In this document: positions 31,305 through 44,201 of the stretch, piece after piece
Position numbering within the stretch: position 1 is the stretch's first letter
Layout: every line of letters begins with the position of its first letter
Source of the DNA: Lantana camara
Lineage: Eukaryota; Streptophyta; Magnoliopsida; Lamiales; Verbenaceae
Assembly (NCBI GenBank): GCA_037501455.1
Contig: CM074858.1
Location: forward strand, 76,296,501 to 76,360,500
Length of the DNA: 64,000 bases
Direction of reading: 5' to 3'
Program-made: the position numbers and the translations under genes
Notes under the pieces: generated by a model
The model's database searches: none
What the model was told of the DNA's origin: nothing
Seen by the model: only the letters and a program-made list of their open reading frames with translations

Positions 31305-33946
31305 TGTAGCACCCTAACCCCCGAGGCACTACATCCCCCGCACTATAGCCTCGATCCACATACGAAATGGGCAATCCGTACATAAACCAAAACTATAGCG
31401 AACGGGTGACAATCAAAATAAACGAGCTAGACGAGACACTTCCCAACATAAACAAGCAAACATGAAATCAAAAGCGGAAGCATTTCAATTAATACGTATA
31501 GGTACCATGTTTACCAAAGTATATACATAGTAGATACCAATATTAACTGTCAATACATTATCATCTCTTATATAATATACAGATCCAAGTATCTAAAACG
31601 TGATGACAATGATCATAACACGCTACAACCAAAAGTTCTGTACATGAAAGTAGAATGCTAGACTCAAGAAAATGCAAGAACTGACCGGACTCCCGCCTAG
31701 CACGACCGAGTACCTGAAAAGTGAAGTATCAGTCTACCGAAGATTGAGTGAGGGGCAAATACATATATATAAAACACGTCACATGCAAGTTATATCCTCG
31801 GGTGAAGACTTGGAAATGCAATAATATATATATAGTTCAAGAATAACTTGTTCTTTGCCCGAGATTACAACTGTCCAAATTAACATGTTAACTTGATCAA
31901 TTCATGAAACATGTGGCCCCGGCGAGTAGGGCGATTCTGAAAGCTTTACCCTAATCGTGACCAATACGTGCTTGCATGATTAATTAAATACGTGATCATA
32001 CAAGTCATTTAGTGCTCACTTAGATATATTCATGCTTGAAAACATGCGATAACCCGAGGATAATCCGTGGTGCCGGATCCATCCCCAATCTCCTTCTTCC
32101 TCCGGGTGAAACTGGGTTTGCAAGGCCCAACTATCCACGACATGGTGTACATAGGGAACATGACTCCCTACGCACGGAACTCCTTCCACCACTAATCTCC
32201 TAGTGGCTTCGGGGGTGATCCTAATGAGGTGAGGATAATACAAGAGTTACCCGTCAGCCCTTGCTTTCCCGGTTGGCTCAAGAACTACCCTCGGGCCCAT
32301 GTACAATCATGACTCGCCAAACATGCTTGAAATCGTGAACAATCATGGCTTGCTTGCTTGAAAATGTTTATATTTTAGAAAACATTACATGTATAATAGA
32401 TTTTGGCCGAAATCAACACATAAGGGTGTAATGGTTCTATATACCTAGAACAAAACCTCACCTTTGCTTGCAAAATGAAATAAGGATATGCTCTAGGGAG
32501 CCTGTTCCTCGTCCATGACCTCGTGACCTGTGCAAACACGACGTGTATACGTGAGACAAGACTCAAAATGGACCAAATAGGACGAACGGAAAAAATGCAA
32601 CGAGATGACGAGCAATATGCAATGTGGCATAAAAATATCTTGTTTTGTCATATATTCAATCATGTAATAACAATTTGGTATCAGAGAAGGCATTGGATCA
32701 ACATGCTAAAATTTTAATTTTATGCATAAAGTTTTCTTCTGTCAAACGTGTGGGAACGGCCGTTCCGGCTTCCCATTGAAAATGGGAAGGGCCGTTTCCA
32801 TGCCTTCCGAGAACGCGCCAACGTTTTAACTTTTGAAAATGCGCTTTAGCTGGGAGCGGCCCTTCCGGCACGCAGGCCAAAATGGGAACGGCCGTTCCCA
32901 GGTTCGCCAGCCCACTTTGATTTTAAAGAGTGGGAACGACCGTTCCCATAATGCCTTGAGGCGGGAAGGCCCGTTTCCGGTTCTGCAACTGAAAAACAGA
33001 GCAGAAACAGGGGATGGCTACGGGAAACATTAGCAAAGCCGCAAAACTCAAGTTTTGATCCATCAAATACCATCATTCTGGGAATACTCATGCATACAAG
33101 TTCAAGATATGATAATATATCACTTAAGCACATAAGCCATGGAAAATCATCAAGAAATCACAACTCCAAGTTCATGTACACATCTTCACATAACCTCAAA
33201 TTTTGGCAAGAATTCAGGTTATAATTCAAGATATAATCAAGAAATCCCACTTCACTCAACCAATAATCCATAATTCCATGATTCCTCAAACCCTAGCTAT
33301 CACATACTTGAGCAAGACTCATCAATTCATGCAAAACACCCACCTTGAGCTAAAGAAATGGAGAAGATAGATGATGAAGATGATCAAGCTTCAAAGCTTC
33401 AAAGATTTCTTGAAATTCTTGATGATCAAGATAAAATTCTCTTCTTTCCTTTTCCTTCTAGAAACCGAGAGTGGGGGAAGCAAATATGTTGGGTAATTTT
33501 TGGATGAAATGAGATCAAGGGAGCTTGGAGATGCATATACCATTACATCCCTTTTTGAAATATGTGAAATGCCAACATTTGCAATTTAATCCTTTAAATG
33601 TTTAAATCATGCAATCAAGTATGTATAGTTTTGAAATGTGGTCAATTAAGTCCTTGAAAGTTTATGCAATTAAGTCCCTAAAGTTAAAGAAATAAATAAC
33701 TAAGGACACTTTCGTAATTAAATCACTCCCGGTAATTATTTCACCTAATAAATATTTTTCCATGACTTGAGATAATTTTCCCATGATATAAAATCATATA
33801 ATTCACGTAAATAATGTATCATGAATTTTATAAAAATATGGAATATCACGTAGGAAAATAGAAATTTAAAAGAATTAAAATAAATCCTACGCTCAAAATC
33901 TCACACGTGGTGTGCTTACCTGTTCATCCGGAACCGGGGAGTTACA
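31305..33946 (-). mobile_element. D 5' LTR
   Basis: 2642 bp, from plus-strand TGTAGCACCC to GGGGAGTTACA. Same family as the B LTR but clearly diverged, and with visibly more differences from its own partner than B has, so D is older than B. No gene; the 60-95-codon frames in it are palindrome- or chance-derived. Confidence 0.94.
32752..32980 (-). repeat. Palindrome cluster of D 5' LTR
   Basis: Six dyads; GGGAACGGCCGTTCCC is perfect at 32884-32899 and GGGAACGACCGTTCCC lies at 32932-32947. Others are GGGAAGGGCCGTT-type variants. Confidence 0.88.
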
Positions 33947-35943
33947 TCCATAATACGAGCAAAGCTCACAAAACTTGGCGTATAAAGCCTACGTATACAT
34001 TTTGAAAATGGGAGTTTAAAACCATCAAACATGACAGGCTATAGATGTCCACAGTTTTTAAAACGTTTTATATCATAGCTACTCACCTTTACCAAGAACT
34101 TCGAAGGCTAACCACGAGCAAACAAGCTATTTGTCCGGAGACTCACCACCCAACAAGACAACATACCACAAAGGTAAGACACGACTCGAAAACAAATAAA
34201 ACGAATCACGGCTTCAAAATGAATGCAAACATTCAAATGACGTGCCATGAAAGTCCAAGATAGCATAAGTTTAGCAATTACATTCAAACAACATCATATG
34301 AGTCATATAACAAGCTTTCAAGTCCCAAGGCATGTAATTGAACCCACACGCGATGCATACTTAGCATATTTGAGGCATAAAAGGCATGTTTACAAAGGGA
34401 CGTATCATAAATTAAGTCAAACAAAGAATCAAGCATCATACATATTATTTTCATAAATTATAATGATTTTAGAAGGAAGAAAAACAGGTATTCGGAAAGC
34501 GTTACGCAAGGAAGGTCAAAAATTTCCCCCTCATCACGAACCATCTCGCAAGGCTGTGCGAATTTTACCTTGAATAGCTGCACGGCCGTGTAACTTTTTA
34601 TTTTTGAAATTCAAGAGTTATGCACGGCCGTGCGGTTTTCCTTCATGAAAGCCGCGAGGCCATGCTGGGTCATCGGCACCAACTCGCAAGAGGTCCAAAT
34701 GAGCTGAAATTCTCGGATTTTCAAGTCTAAAACATGCCAAGACATTCACACAAGCCTAATACTTCAAAAACAACATTTCTAAAACACATATAGTTCATTT
34801 AGGATCAAATTAACATCAAGAAATCTTAGACTTCCAACAATTTACACACAAGAACTTCATCTTCTTCAAGTACTCAAGCTTCAACTTCAAAAATGGTGAA
34901 ATCTTCAATCATGCAAGAAACTCAATGAAACTAATCACATTCTTCATGAAATTGCTCAAGGAACAAGAATCTAACACAAAATCAAGCAAAAAACATACAA
35001 GAATATGAACATGCATAAGTTCTTATAAAAGCTTCAAGGTCAACAATGGTGGATTTCACATAAGAGCATAACAGCAAGAAATTCTTATACTAAAACATTC
35101 CTAACATCAATATAATCACATTTCCAATAACAAATTCGAATTCAATCCAACAACAAGAACCTTACATTCGAATCTTAGCTCAAAACCTTCAAGAACATAA
35201 ACCCATGAAAATAGCACATAAACCTTACCTTGAGAGCTGAAAATCGGAGCGAATATCGTGTTCTTCAACCTCTAATCTCCAACTTCAATCCCCAATCTTG
35301 TCTCTTGAAAATGGCTTGAGATGTTCTTGGTGTTCTTGAGAGAGTATGAATGGGTTTAGTCGAGAATAAGTTTGAATCTCTTATTTTAACGTAAAAAATG
35401 GGTTTGGAATTGTTAAAATTTGATTTAGTAAATTGGGTCAGCTATTTGGGTCGCGAACCGGGTCAATTGGAGCGGGTTATAAATAAAATTGGGTTAAATT
35501 CGAAATTGGGTCGCAGGTCAACAATAGGGGTTTAAAAGGTTGACTTTTCGTAAAATGACCATAACTTCTTCGTCCGAACTCCAAATTGAGCGATTCAAGA
35601 ACCCACAAACTCGTAATCGAATTATCTACCCAAATTCATTAAGTTCTATCCAGTTCCAGGCTCAAAAATATAAATTTCCTAATTTGTCCCTAATTATACT
35701 TTTAATGTCCAAATAAGCACATAGTTTCGTTTAATCGCAAAGCATGCTATCAAAGCTCAATAGGAACTATACGAGCACATAATTAACATGTCAAGAAGTC
35801 ACATATACCATGCAATTTGTATATTTCACATAAGTAGCAAATGGTTATCAATTAAGGCATAATTTCACATAATTCATACAAAGAAAGGTAAATCGTTCAC
35901 TCTCGTACCAAAACATACCTTGATAGAGAAACGGGGCGTCACA
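33947..35943 (-). mobile_element. LTR of H (3' LTR), truncated at left by D
   Basis: Homologous to the right two thirds of solo LTR X (about 41470-43571). It ends at plus-strand GGGGCGTCACA, i.e. minus start TGTGACGCCCC, beside the H polypurine tract. The missing third should lie beyond D, left of the window. Holds a 5' splice site CAAG/GTAAGG (minus) near 35228, four palindromes, and an exon-like block from about 34087 followed by AAAG/GTGAGT. No gene. Confidence 0.88.
34546..34665 (-). repeat. Palindrome cluster of the H LTR
   Basis: Four dyads built on GCACGGCCGTGC: 34546-34561 (worn), 34580-34591, 34622-34633 (perfect), and about 34651-34665 (worn). Confidence 0.78.
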
Positions 35944-35976
35944 ACCTCCCCTCAAAGAAATCTGATCCCCAGATTT
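35944..35976 (-). other. Polypurine tract and hairpin of H
   Basis: Minus strand: AAATCTG, loop, CAGATTT (35958-35976), then CTTTGAGGGGAGGT up to the LTR. Confidence 0.82.
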
Positions 35977-36156
35977 ACCATCAGAAAACAACTCAGGGTG
36001 TAAATTTCGCATCTTCTCTTCCGTTTCCCAAGTTGCTTCTTCGGACTTGAGATCTTTCCAAAGTACCTTAACCAATGGAATTTGTCGATTCCTTAACTCT
36101 TGGACCTTCCTATCCAAGATCTTCACCGGTTGTTGCTTAAACGTTAAGTCCGGATC
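35977..36156 (-). pseudogene. Chromodomain-like end of H integrase
   Basis: Minus-strand frame with [35 protein letters not shown] and RNLHPELFSDG. The usual stop after PELF is missing, so the frame reads on into the hairpin and LTR. Upstream it is cut by F at GGATC; the preceding residues (RKYFRDEMETMPVEEEQLDP) are at 48902-49020. Confidence 0.88.
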
Positions 36157-38370
36157 TGTAACACCCCGCACGACGGGATGCCACATCCCCGCACCTAGAC
36201 CCAATCCACAAGTGAGATGGAAGCCCACACATGAACCGAGCATAGGGGAACGGGAGACACACACACGCACGAAAGCTAGGTGGGATGCAGAGACCACGAA
36301 CAAAACAAAATGCAAAGTGCGCGAATACAGAAGCTTAAAATGCCAATAATAAAATTCCAAACTCACAAACAACGGGTTCAACTAGCATAAATCCGTAATC
36401 CCGAAAATCATACATAAACATAAATCATAATTCACAAATCAAACGAGTTCAAACTAGCCCTAGAAGCCTATACCGAAATCCATATAGGGCAAATCATAAT
36501 TCAAATTACATATAAATGAACATCTTATACAAACTTAAACAAATTCGAATGCGAAATGCAAAGGACTCTAAACTTATACGAAGACTCGAAACAAAACCGA
36601 CCTCACGACCGACACAAGCCGTCTAGCTCGAACCCAAAGCGAACCTGCAAAGCTAAAAGCATGGGGAGGGAGGAGGGTCAGTCCAAAGACTGAGTGAGGG
36701 GTTACACACGCACACTTACATATATATATATAGAGCATAGTACGTAGTTGAAGCAATGTTCGTGAACCCGTGCTTAATTTTTACATGCCAAAACATTTTA
36801 ACGTGATAATATACATATAAGGAGCTTATCAAACAATCCGAACAAATCTTAGATCATACGTTTCTTAAGGCGTAAGCTTATTTTCATGCAGACTTGACAC
36901 ACACATTAGAACATAACTTATTAGGTTGAAAGCAAATCAAATTTTATCTTAGCTTAAGAGTCTAACCCCGTTTCACGAACTTATGACCGAAAAACATAAC
37001 TTAACGAAACTCGATGGGTACGAGCGCAAAACCAACCAACTCCTTCATAACGCACGAAGACTTAAGCACATAAACTCATAAAACACATACCTCCACTTAC
37101 TCCGGTTGATGGGTGGGTTGTACATACCCAAACCATCCGCGCTTATATATATGGGTCGTGAGTTTCATGACACTCACGCCCGAGGATTCCATTCCCCAAT
37201 TAACCTCCTGGTGGGGTCCGGGTTGATCTTAAGTTGGAGAAGTGTCCTGGGGTTGCAACCGACGACCCCGATGGTCGTCCCAAGTCTCCCGAACCACAAA
37301 ACTCCGGGGCCCAAACTTATACTTACACTTACACAAAAATCAGAAGCTTAAACCCGCTAAACTTACACTTATACATAGCACATGCATATGGTACTTATCA
37401 TATCGTACGTACATATCACACCGTCCTCAAAAGCATAACGAAAATCAAAGCTAAGCGTACATAGGCTTATACATAGCTCCAGACTTTCAAACTTAAGGTA
37501 AGGCCAACATATACGTATCTCACACATATCTTCATATATATAGAGGCTTATAGGTCACACGCATTCAAAACCGGCATGTTTCATTAGGGTATAACTATAT
37601 CTTAACCTCACCTTACACCAACGAAGCCGAAGACACACAATCGATTCACCCCGGAATCAACTTGACGGACAAAACACCACCCCGGGTGCACCTGAACAAA
37701 ACTGAAACCAAACACAAGACGTAGACTCACAATGAACCATATAGACGCACGACATATGCTTACACACTAAAGGAATGTAATCACTTAGGCAAAGCTCATG
37801 TTCTTGTGCACAATTAAGGTAATGTATTCATATAAGATAGCATTTAGTCATATACGAGCACACAGAACACTTAACACTTAGAAACATGTCTTAGGTCATA
37901 TAATTTATTATATCACATCAATTCATATTCATACAAGGGCATATAGCAAGTTCAACGATGTACAAGGCATGCACTTAGATCACATTAAGTCATATTGAGA
38001 GATATCGGAATATAATTCACATATTTCACGTTAAACAATCTCATACATATCATACAACACATATAACATGTCATATATCAAGTTATAGAAGCATAAATTT
38101 CGTATAAGAGCGAAGACATAACATGCACATAAGAGTACACATTGGAGCGCATAAGGCACAAATCAAATCAAACGAATTCAAAATCTTAATACAACACACA
38201 TGACACATTATTCACACATAAAACATATCACATTCAAGCATTAACAAGTCATAGCAAAGAATATCATACATATAAGTAAGCACATAACACATTAGGATCA
38301 AGATCGGGGAGGGAAACGAACAAAACGTGCAAGAAAACAAGTTCGGGAGCAAAAAGTGGTTGTCCCCCAG

Positions 38371-38503
38371 ATCCAGGGCCGTGGATTTTTATCAAAGGAC
38401 AGATCCACGGCCGTGGATCTGAGTTACAGAAAGTCCCCACGCAGCTGCACCAAATCCACGGCCGTGGATGGTTTCAAGGCTTAAAATCCACGGCCCTGGA
38501 TTT
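38371..38503 (-). repeat. Palindrome cluster of F 3' LTR
   Basis: Four dyads on ATCCACGGCCGTGGAT: 38371-38386, 38401-38420 (perfect, AGATCC...GGATCT), 38454-38469 (perfect) and 38484-38503. Confidence 0.92.
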
Positions 38504-39586
38504 GCTCCAATCAAGAAAATCCGAAATTTTAGCCCCTAAACACACCAAGAACTCAACCCACAATCAAGCTAACACATAATGGAAGGATAATGAAGCAAAA
38601 CTCATGCGTCACAAGCCATAAAATCGGACCAAGGAAGCAACAATCAAGCAAGGAGTGAAATGGAAGCAAACTCATGCAAAATCTTCAAATTCATTAATGG
38701 CAAAGTCATAAATTCTAACCTACCACCCAAATCAGGTTCATATATATCATAAATGAGGTCTTAGGATATAAAATCATGGTTCAAACCAAAAGAAATTACA
38801 AGGAAGCAAGCAAGAATCATGAAATTCATACAAACCCTCACTATTCATCTCATAAGCCATATATCAAGCAATCCATGGTGAAAACTTGCAAAATGGGACT
38901 TAAAGCAACCACATAAACATGGAGAAGTCAAAAATGAACTTACCTCTTCAATTGTGAGAGATTTGATGAAGCTTGAGTTCAATTCTTAGAGGAAGTGAAT
39001 AGGAGCCCTCTTTCGTCTTCTCTTATCTTCTCCTTCACATTTGGGGCTGATTTCTTTGTATTGGGGAGAGGGGGGGGGGGGCTGAAAATGGGACTGAAAA
39101 GGAAGATAGAGGAGTATATCTTGCTCATAAAGTCAAGGGTTAGGCTTAATTTGGGTTAAGGTGGGGCCTACAAGCAAGACTAGTCAACAAAAGTGTCTTC
39201 TTAGCGCAAGGTGCTCGTTCCGGTCGAATTTTGGAGGATCAAATGGGCTTAGAAAATGACAAAGTTGGATTCTTTGGTTTCATCTCGTCGTTCCGAGTCC
39301 AGTTCATCTTCCAGAATTCAAATCCGAATTCTCGATCTCGAGTTACGCTTCCCGGAACACAAGGTGCGCTAAAATAAATTAGGCCCTCGTGCCCCTAATA
39401 AATCCTGTTTTTTCAAAACGAGTCAAGAAATAAATAAAACAAACTCTAAAACAAGTATAAAGCATATAAACACGTTCATAATCCACATAATTCATGCATG
39501 GTAAGTTGTTATAGAAATCGGGATTGAAAACGGGGTCGAAACGAGTTAAAACGAAATAGAAGGGGGCTAAAACGTAAACTTTTAAA

Positions 39587-40089
39587 CTATAATGCACGGA
39601 CACTCCGAAAATTTACCTCGTGCAGTGTCGGACACGTGTCGGACACGGACACGGCTCCGACACGGCTCCGACACGTGTCCGACACGGCAAAACATGTCCA
39701 AAAATAAAAAAAAAATCCGACACGCTGGGGACACGGCGTGGACACGTGTCCGACACGGCTCGGACACGGCTTAAGAAACATCCGACACGGCTCGGACACG
39801 GCTTAAGAAGTGTCCGACACGGCGACACGAAAAATTCAAAAAAAAATTAAATTTTAATTTATATTTCCTGAATATTTGAGGGTATATGTTTTAAAAAAAA
39901 ATAATTATATAAATTTGCTAAAAAATGTTTAATATTAATTTAAATTCAATTTTTTTATAATATTATTATATAAAAAATGTATTAATTTTATTTTTAATGG
40001 TTTTAATGTTGAATTTGAAAATAATATATGTTATTTAAGTTTGTAATATTAAATACTTTTATAATATTTTATTTTATATAAATAAATAA

Positions 40090-40127
<38 letters not shown>

Positions 40128-40249
40128 TATTTATATATAATATAGCCGTGTCGGAGCCGTGTCGTGTCCTAAATTTTTCAAAAAATCCGTGTCACCGTGT
40201 CTGTGTCGTGTCGTATCCGTGTCACCGTGTCCGTGTCCGTGCATCATAG
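39587..40249. mobile_element. hAT-like MITE rich in GACACG repeats
   Basis: 663 bp absent from the F 5' LTR (empty site near 48840). Flanked by an 8-bp duplication CTTTTAAA (39579-39586, 40250-40257). Terminal inverted repeats CTATAATGCACGGACAC and CTATGATGCACGGACAC (reverse complement of the right end) differ at one base. Both sub-terminal regions are packed with CGGACACGG-type repeats; the middle is AT-rich with an (AT)n run at about 40096-40122. No transposase. The 8-bp duplication and sub-terminal repeats suggest the hAT superfamily; that part is inference. Confidence 0.88.
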
Positions 40250-40376
40250 CTTTTAAAACATGAAACACATAATGCTCATTCAAAGGCACATATGTCATAT
40301 AATTGCATGCTTAATTAATTAAAAGCGCACTTAGCACACTCATGACGTCCGTACCTGGAAAACCGAAGAGTTGGGA

Positions 40377-43300
40377 TGTAACGCCACAAAACAAGGGTAT
40401 CCACGCCTATCCCGCGCTACAGACCTAGCTTGTATATAGATTTGCCATCCATATACCCGCCAAGTTCGAAGCAAGCGGTGATAAACGGACAACCTAGCTA
40501 GGCGGTGCTAGACTCCCAAAGCGACTAAACAAACACAAGTATACGGAAGCTTAAATCAAATGGCATTCATCAAGACATAAGAATAATATATCCAACATGT
40601 AAATGACCGTCGCGGTCCAGCACGTAATGCTCAAAGTACGGAATGTAAATCCACCTAAGTGACCATCACGGTCCAAACCAACATAATGATTCATCATACA
40701 AACTGAATCCATAAATCCAAAAGCAAAACGTAAAACATAAAGCATAGAACGACACAACCATTACAAGCTAGACTCGACAACAACTCTCAAGCAAGACCCC
40801 GCCTAGCAAGACTCCAAAACGTGACCTGCGGACACGAAAGGTAAAGGAGATCAGTTTAAAAGGAACCGGTGAGGAGAAGTTTACATAATACAATATAAAA
40901 GGTTCAATGCATGCTAAACCAAGGAATGTTCATGATCCGAATGAGTTTTCCAAAATAATGCAAGTTTTCAAAATACGGATCATAAACTACAAAACACCCG
41001 GCTCGGCGAGAACGAGCACTCCAACCAAACTTCCGAATCCAAACCAAATCAAACCAATCCATCCTTAACGCCGTGATGTCGAGGGATGCAGCCCCTGAAC
41101 ATCAGTCCAAAACATTGGGAAGCGAGTCCATGAAACTCCACATTCAACCCTCGAGTATACCTCAGCCCCAACACTCCGTCGGAACCAAAAATATATGTTC
41201 CAAGTTGGGAACTTCGTAAGAGGTAACCGTCGGCCCTTGCCTTCCCGGTATCCCTACTTACTCCATCCCCGATCTCTCAAATCCAAAGCCAACCATGCAA
41301 GCGTCCCTGCAAGGTACCAAATCTCCATGTCACTTTCATAGCATGGGCCAAAACATCTCGCTACACACGCGTATACATAATATCCAATAAAGTCTCAGAT
41401 GCATTTTGGGTATCTATCCCATATACCAAAACTCATACTTTACTTGTAAACCGCTTATCTTAAGCAAATATCAATACTACAAGCAAAACTTATAAACTTG
41501 GCTTATAGAGCCTATATATACATTTTGAAAACGGAAATTAAAACCATCAAACATGAGAGGCTTTAGGTGTCCACAGTTTTGAAAACATTTTATATATATA
41601 ACTCCTCCCCTTTACCACGAACCAAACGGAGAACCACCACAAGCAACTAAGTCGACTTGCTCGAAGACTCACCACCTAAACAAGACAAGCGTACCAACAA
41701 GTTAAGAGACGACTAGAAACCAATTATGACGACGCACGGCTTTAAGAGAGAGTATACATACTCAAGGTATGTAAATGAATGTCCAAGCATAGCATAAGTG
41801 TAGCAATGATGGTCAACAACATCATATAAGTTATATAGTAAGCTTCCAAGTCATAAGATAGCAACTAACAACATATGAACCATACTTAGCACAATCTTAC
41901 ACATAATCGAGGCATGCAAGACATTATAATGCTTAGAAACATGAGTCTAAGTCGTAAAGGAAGTCACACAATTTAATTAAACGCATAACTCAGTTAATTA
42001 AGATAACTTAAGCATGATTGAGGTATAAAGAACATAATATAAGGTATGCATGAGATGTCACAACATATAACGAGGTCACAATACATTAGAGACATAATAT
42101 AAATAAGTAAGGAACAAACGAGAGGCAAAATAAGTGAAATGAATCAAGAAAACAAGGCTGGGGACAATCCATGACCGTGGATTTTCCTTCACAAAAAATC
42201 CACCCTCGCGGATTTGGTCCAGAAGCTACTGCCTGAAATCCTCCCCCATGGATTTTTACGCAGCAAAAATCCACCCTAGTGGATTCTGCCCAGAACTTAA
42301 AAAAAACGTGACAGCAACTTCAAACTCGATGGGAATGAGTTCAAAACACCCCAAAACATGAAATTAAGCTTCCAAAACCACAATTAAGCATCATAAATCA
42401 TCAAGTTACATAATAAAGCACTTAGGAACATATAAACATCAAGAAAGCTAGCAATTCATACAAGAACTTCATCTTCTACAAGTTTCATGAAAGCTTCAAG
42501 CATAACAATGGTGAAATCAACAATCATTGCAAGAAATTGTAGGAAATCTATCACATTCTCCATAAAAACACATAAGGAACAAGAATCCATCATCATATCA
42601 AGCTAAAACATGATAGAACATAGACATGCAAAATTTCTTCATGAGAGCTGCAAAGGTCAACAATGGTGGATTTCATATAAGGGCATAAAAACATGAAATT
42701 CTTTCATCAAATCGTTCCTAGCATCATAAGAAACATATTTCCATCATAAAATTTGGATTTAATCCAACTAACATGAACCCTAGATTCACATTCAAGTTTA
42801 AAGCTCCAAGGACACAAACCCATGAAAAGAGCACACAAATCTTACCTTGGGAGCTGGAAATCGAATAGGGAATCTTGTTCTCTAGTCTTGAATCTCCAGC
42901 TTTAGTCTCCACTCTTCGCTCTTGAAGATGGCTTGAAGGTGGCTTGAAGTTCTTGAGAGAATATGAATAGACTTTGAAAAAGTGTTGGGAGAGAATGAAT
43001 ATGATTCTTGGAAAATAACGTAACTTATGTTTGGTGTTTAGGATCTGATTTGGGTCAGCTGAATAGGATCATGGAGCGGGTCATACGGGTTGGATTTAAG
43101 TGAAATTGGATCTCAAATTGGGTCAGAATTGAAATTGGGTCGCAGGTCAACATTTAGGTTTAAAAGGGTTGACTTTTCGTAAAATGGCCATAACTTCTTC
43201 GTCCGGACTCCGAATTGAGCGATTCAAAAACCCACGAACTCGTAATCAAATTATCTACTCAGATTCATTAAGTTCTAACCAGTTCCAGGCAACAAAAATA

Positions 43301-43571
43301 AATTTACCATTCAGTCCGTAAATTATGCTTTAATGTCCAAACAAGAACATTGTTTCGTTTAATCATAAAACATGCTATCAAAGCTTAAGGTAACAATACG
43401 AGCACATAATTATCATGTCATGAAGCCACGTATCTCATGCGACTCACGTATTTCACATAAGCGCCTAATGGCTATCAAATTAAAGCGTACATCCACATAA
43501 ATCGTGCGTATAAAGGTAAATCGTACACTCTCGTGCCAGACCCTACCTTGATCGAGAAGCGAGGCATCACA
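40377..43571 (-). mobile_element. X: solo LTR of the H family inside F 3' LTR
   Basis: 3195 bp from TGTAACGCCAC to GGCATCACA, flanked by TGGGA (40372-40376 and 43572-43576). No PBS, polypurine tract or coding sequence, so it is a solo LTR left by LTR-LTR recombination. Its right part aligns with the H LTR at 33947-35943. Contains TCCGCAG/G (3' splice-like, near 40819), an exon-like block around 41620-41685, and a palindrome cluster. It landed seven bases from the end of the F LTR. Confidence 0.93.
42166..42285 (-). repeat. Palindrome cluster of solo LTR X
   Basis: Four dyads with arms AATCCA/TGGATT and variable centres: 42166-42183, 42197-42215, 42236-42255, 42267-42285. Arms stay complementary in most units while centres (TGACCG, CCCTCG, CCCCCA, CCCTAG) drift. 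The H LTR of the same lineage has GCACGGCCGTGC instead. Confidence 0.82.
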
Positions 43572-43583
43572 TGGGATGTTACA

Positions 43584-43617
43584 ATCTCCCCCCTTAAAAG
43601 GACCTGGTCCCCAGGTC
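43584..43617 (-). other. Polypurine tract and hairpin of F
   Basis: Minus strand: GACCTGG, GGA, CCAGGTC (43601-43617), then CTTTTAAGGGGGGAGAT (43584-43600) up to the LTR. Stem differs from B at paired positions. Confidence 0.88.
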
Positions 43618-44201
43618 TAGCCGCTCAAGTTAGAACCGCGAGCTACTCTCTCGTATTCACCCAAGTTCGAGGTTCGCGACGTCCCGACGAAGGTTAGCTC
43701 GAGAAAGGTCTTCTAGCGCAAGGGGTCTGATTCTTCAAATGTGGTTGAGGAACTCCCTCCTACTTGATTCCGGCTAGGAGCAACTTGATTTGTCTCGCAC
43801 GATGAGAGGGTCTAAACTAGATTTATCACCCACCGTTTGATTCATTTCAAGCCACTCAAAAGCTCGGAGATACACGAATGGCGTAGTCATCGGACTTCCA
43901 CCACTCGCACCTTCTCATTTCTGTTGATCACCTTGGAAGCTCAGGAGAAAACACGACCCTCCACTTACCGTAGAACTAGAACACTCGTACACTCAAAGTT
44001 TTCACTCGGGACAACTAAGCAACAACACACCACATGCGCAAGTAATAAGAAAAGGAAAGAGGCGACACGCAAATAATAGGCATGCGCACAAAGGAGGCAA
44101 ATAGGCAACAACGAAAGCGGGTTACCCCGAATTAAACAATGAATGTAATGAGATGCCATGAATGCAAGTACCTCAATTCCGGGTTTGATTCGGCCTCCCC
44201 T
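43618..44201 (-). other. Non-coding 3' internal region of F
   Basis: 584 bp between the gag end and the polypurine hairpin, where pol would be in a complete element. No frame matches pol. A minus-strand GAG/GTACTTGCATTCATGGCA motif near 44170 resembles a splice donor and recurs in the internal region of G (near 53707). Confidence 0.6.

Larger units (their letters stand above)
1574..33946 (-). mobile_element. Element D: decayed Tekay-type Ty3/gypsy retrotransposon, split by B and C
   Basis: Minus-strand element. Its 5' LTR is 31305-33946. Its internal domain is 27833-31304 plus 14373-15584. Its 3' LTR is 12146-14372 plus 1574-1988. B is inserted in the 3' LTR and C in integrase. Removing B and one TSD copy gives a 3' LTR of exactly 2642 bp, the same as the 5' LTR. 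Beyond the 3' LTR, where a target duplication should be, there is another PBS and gag in the same orientation. So D is an LTR-internal-LTR-internal tandem that continues left of the window. D lies within the LTR of H; its right flank is TCCAT (33947-33951). Confidence 0.88.
36157..40376 (-). mobile_element. F 3' LTR (interrupted by a MITE and by X)
   Basis: Runs from plus-strand TGTAACACCCCGCAC to TTGGGA, plus the last seven bases TGTTACA at 43577-43583. Without the MITE and one duplicate it is about 3556 bp, against 3516 for the 5' LTR. Holds 5' splice site GAG/GTAAGT (minus, near 38938), palindromes, an 80-nt exon-like block at 37612-37691, the CAGTC..GACTG hairpin near 36678, and TTTGCAG near 36655. 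Confidence 0.92.

Noticed and set aside
40377..40500. F 3' LTR ending in a rearranged or novel sequence
   Set aside because: The TGGGA duplication and match to the H LTR show a nested solo LTR instead.
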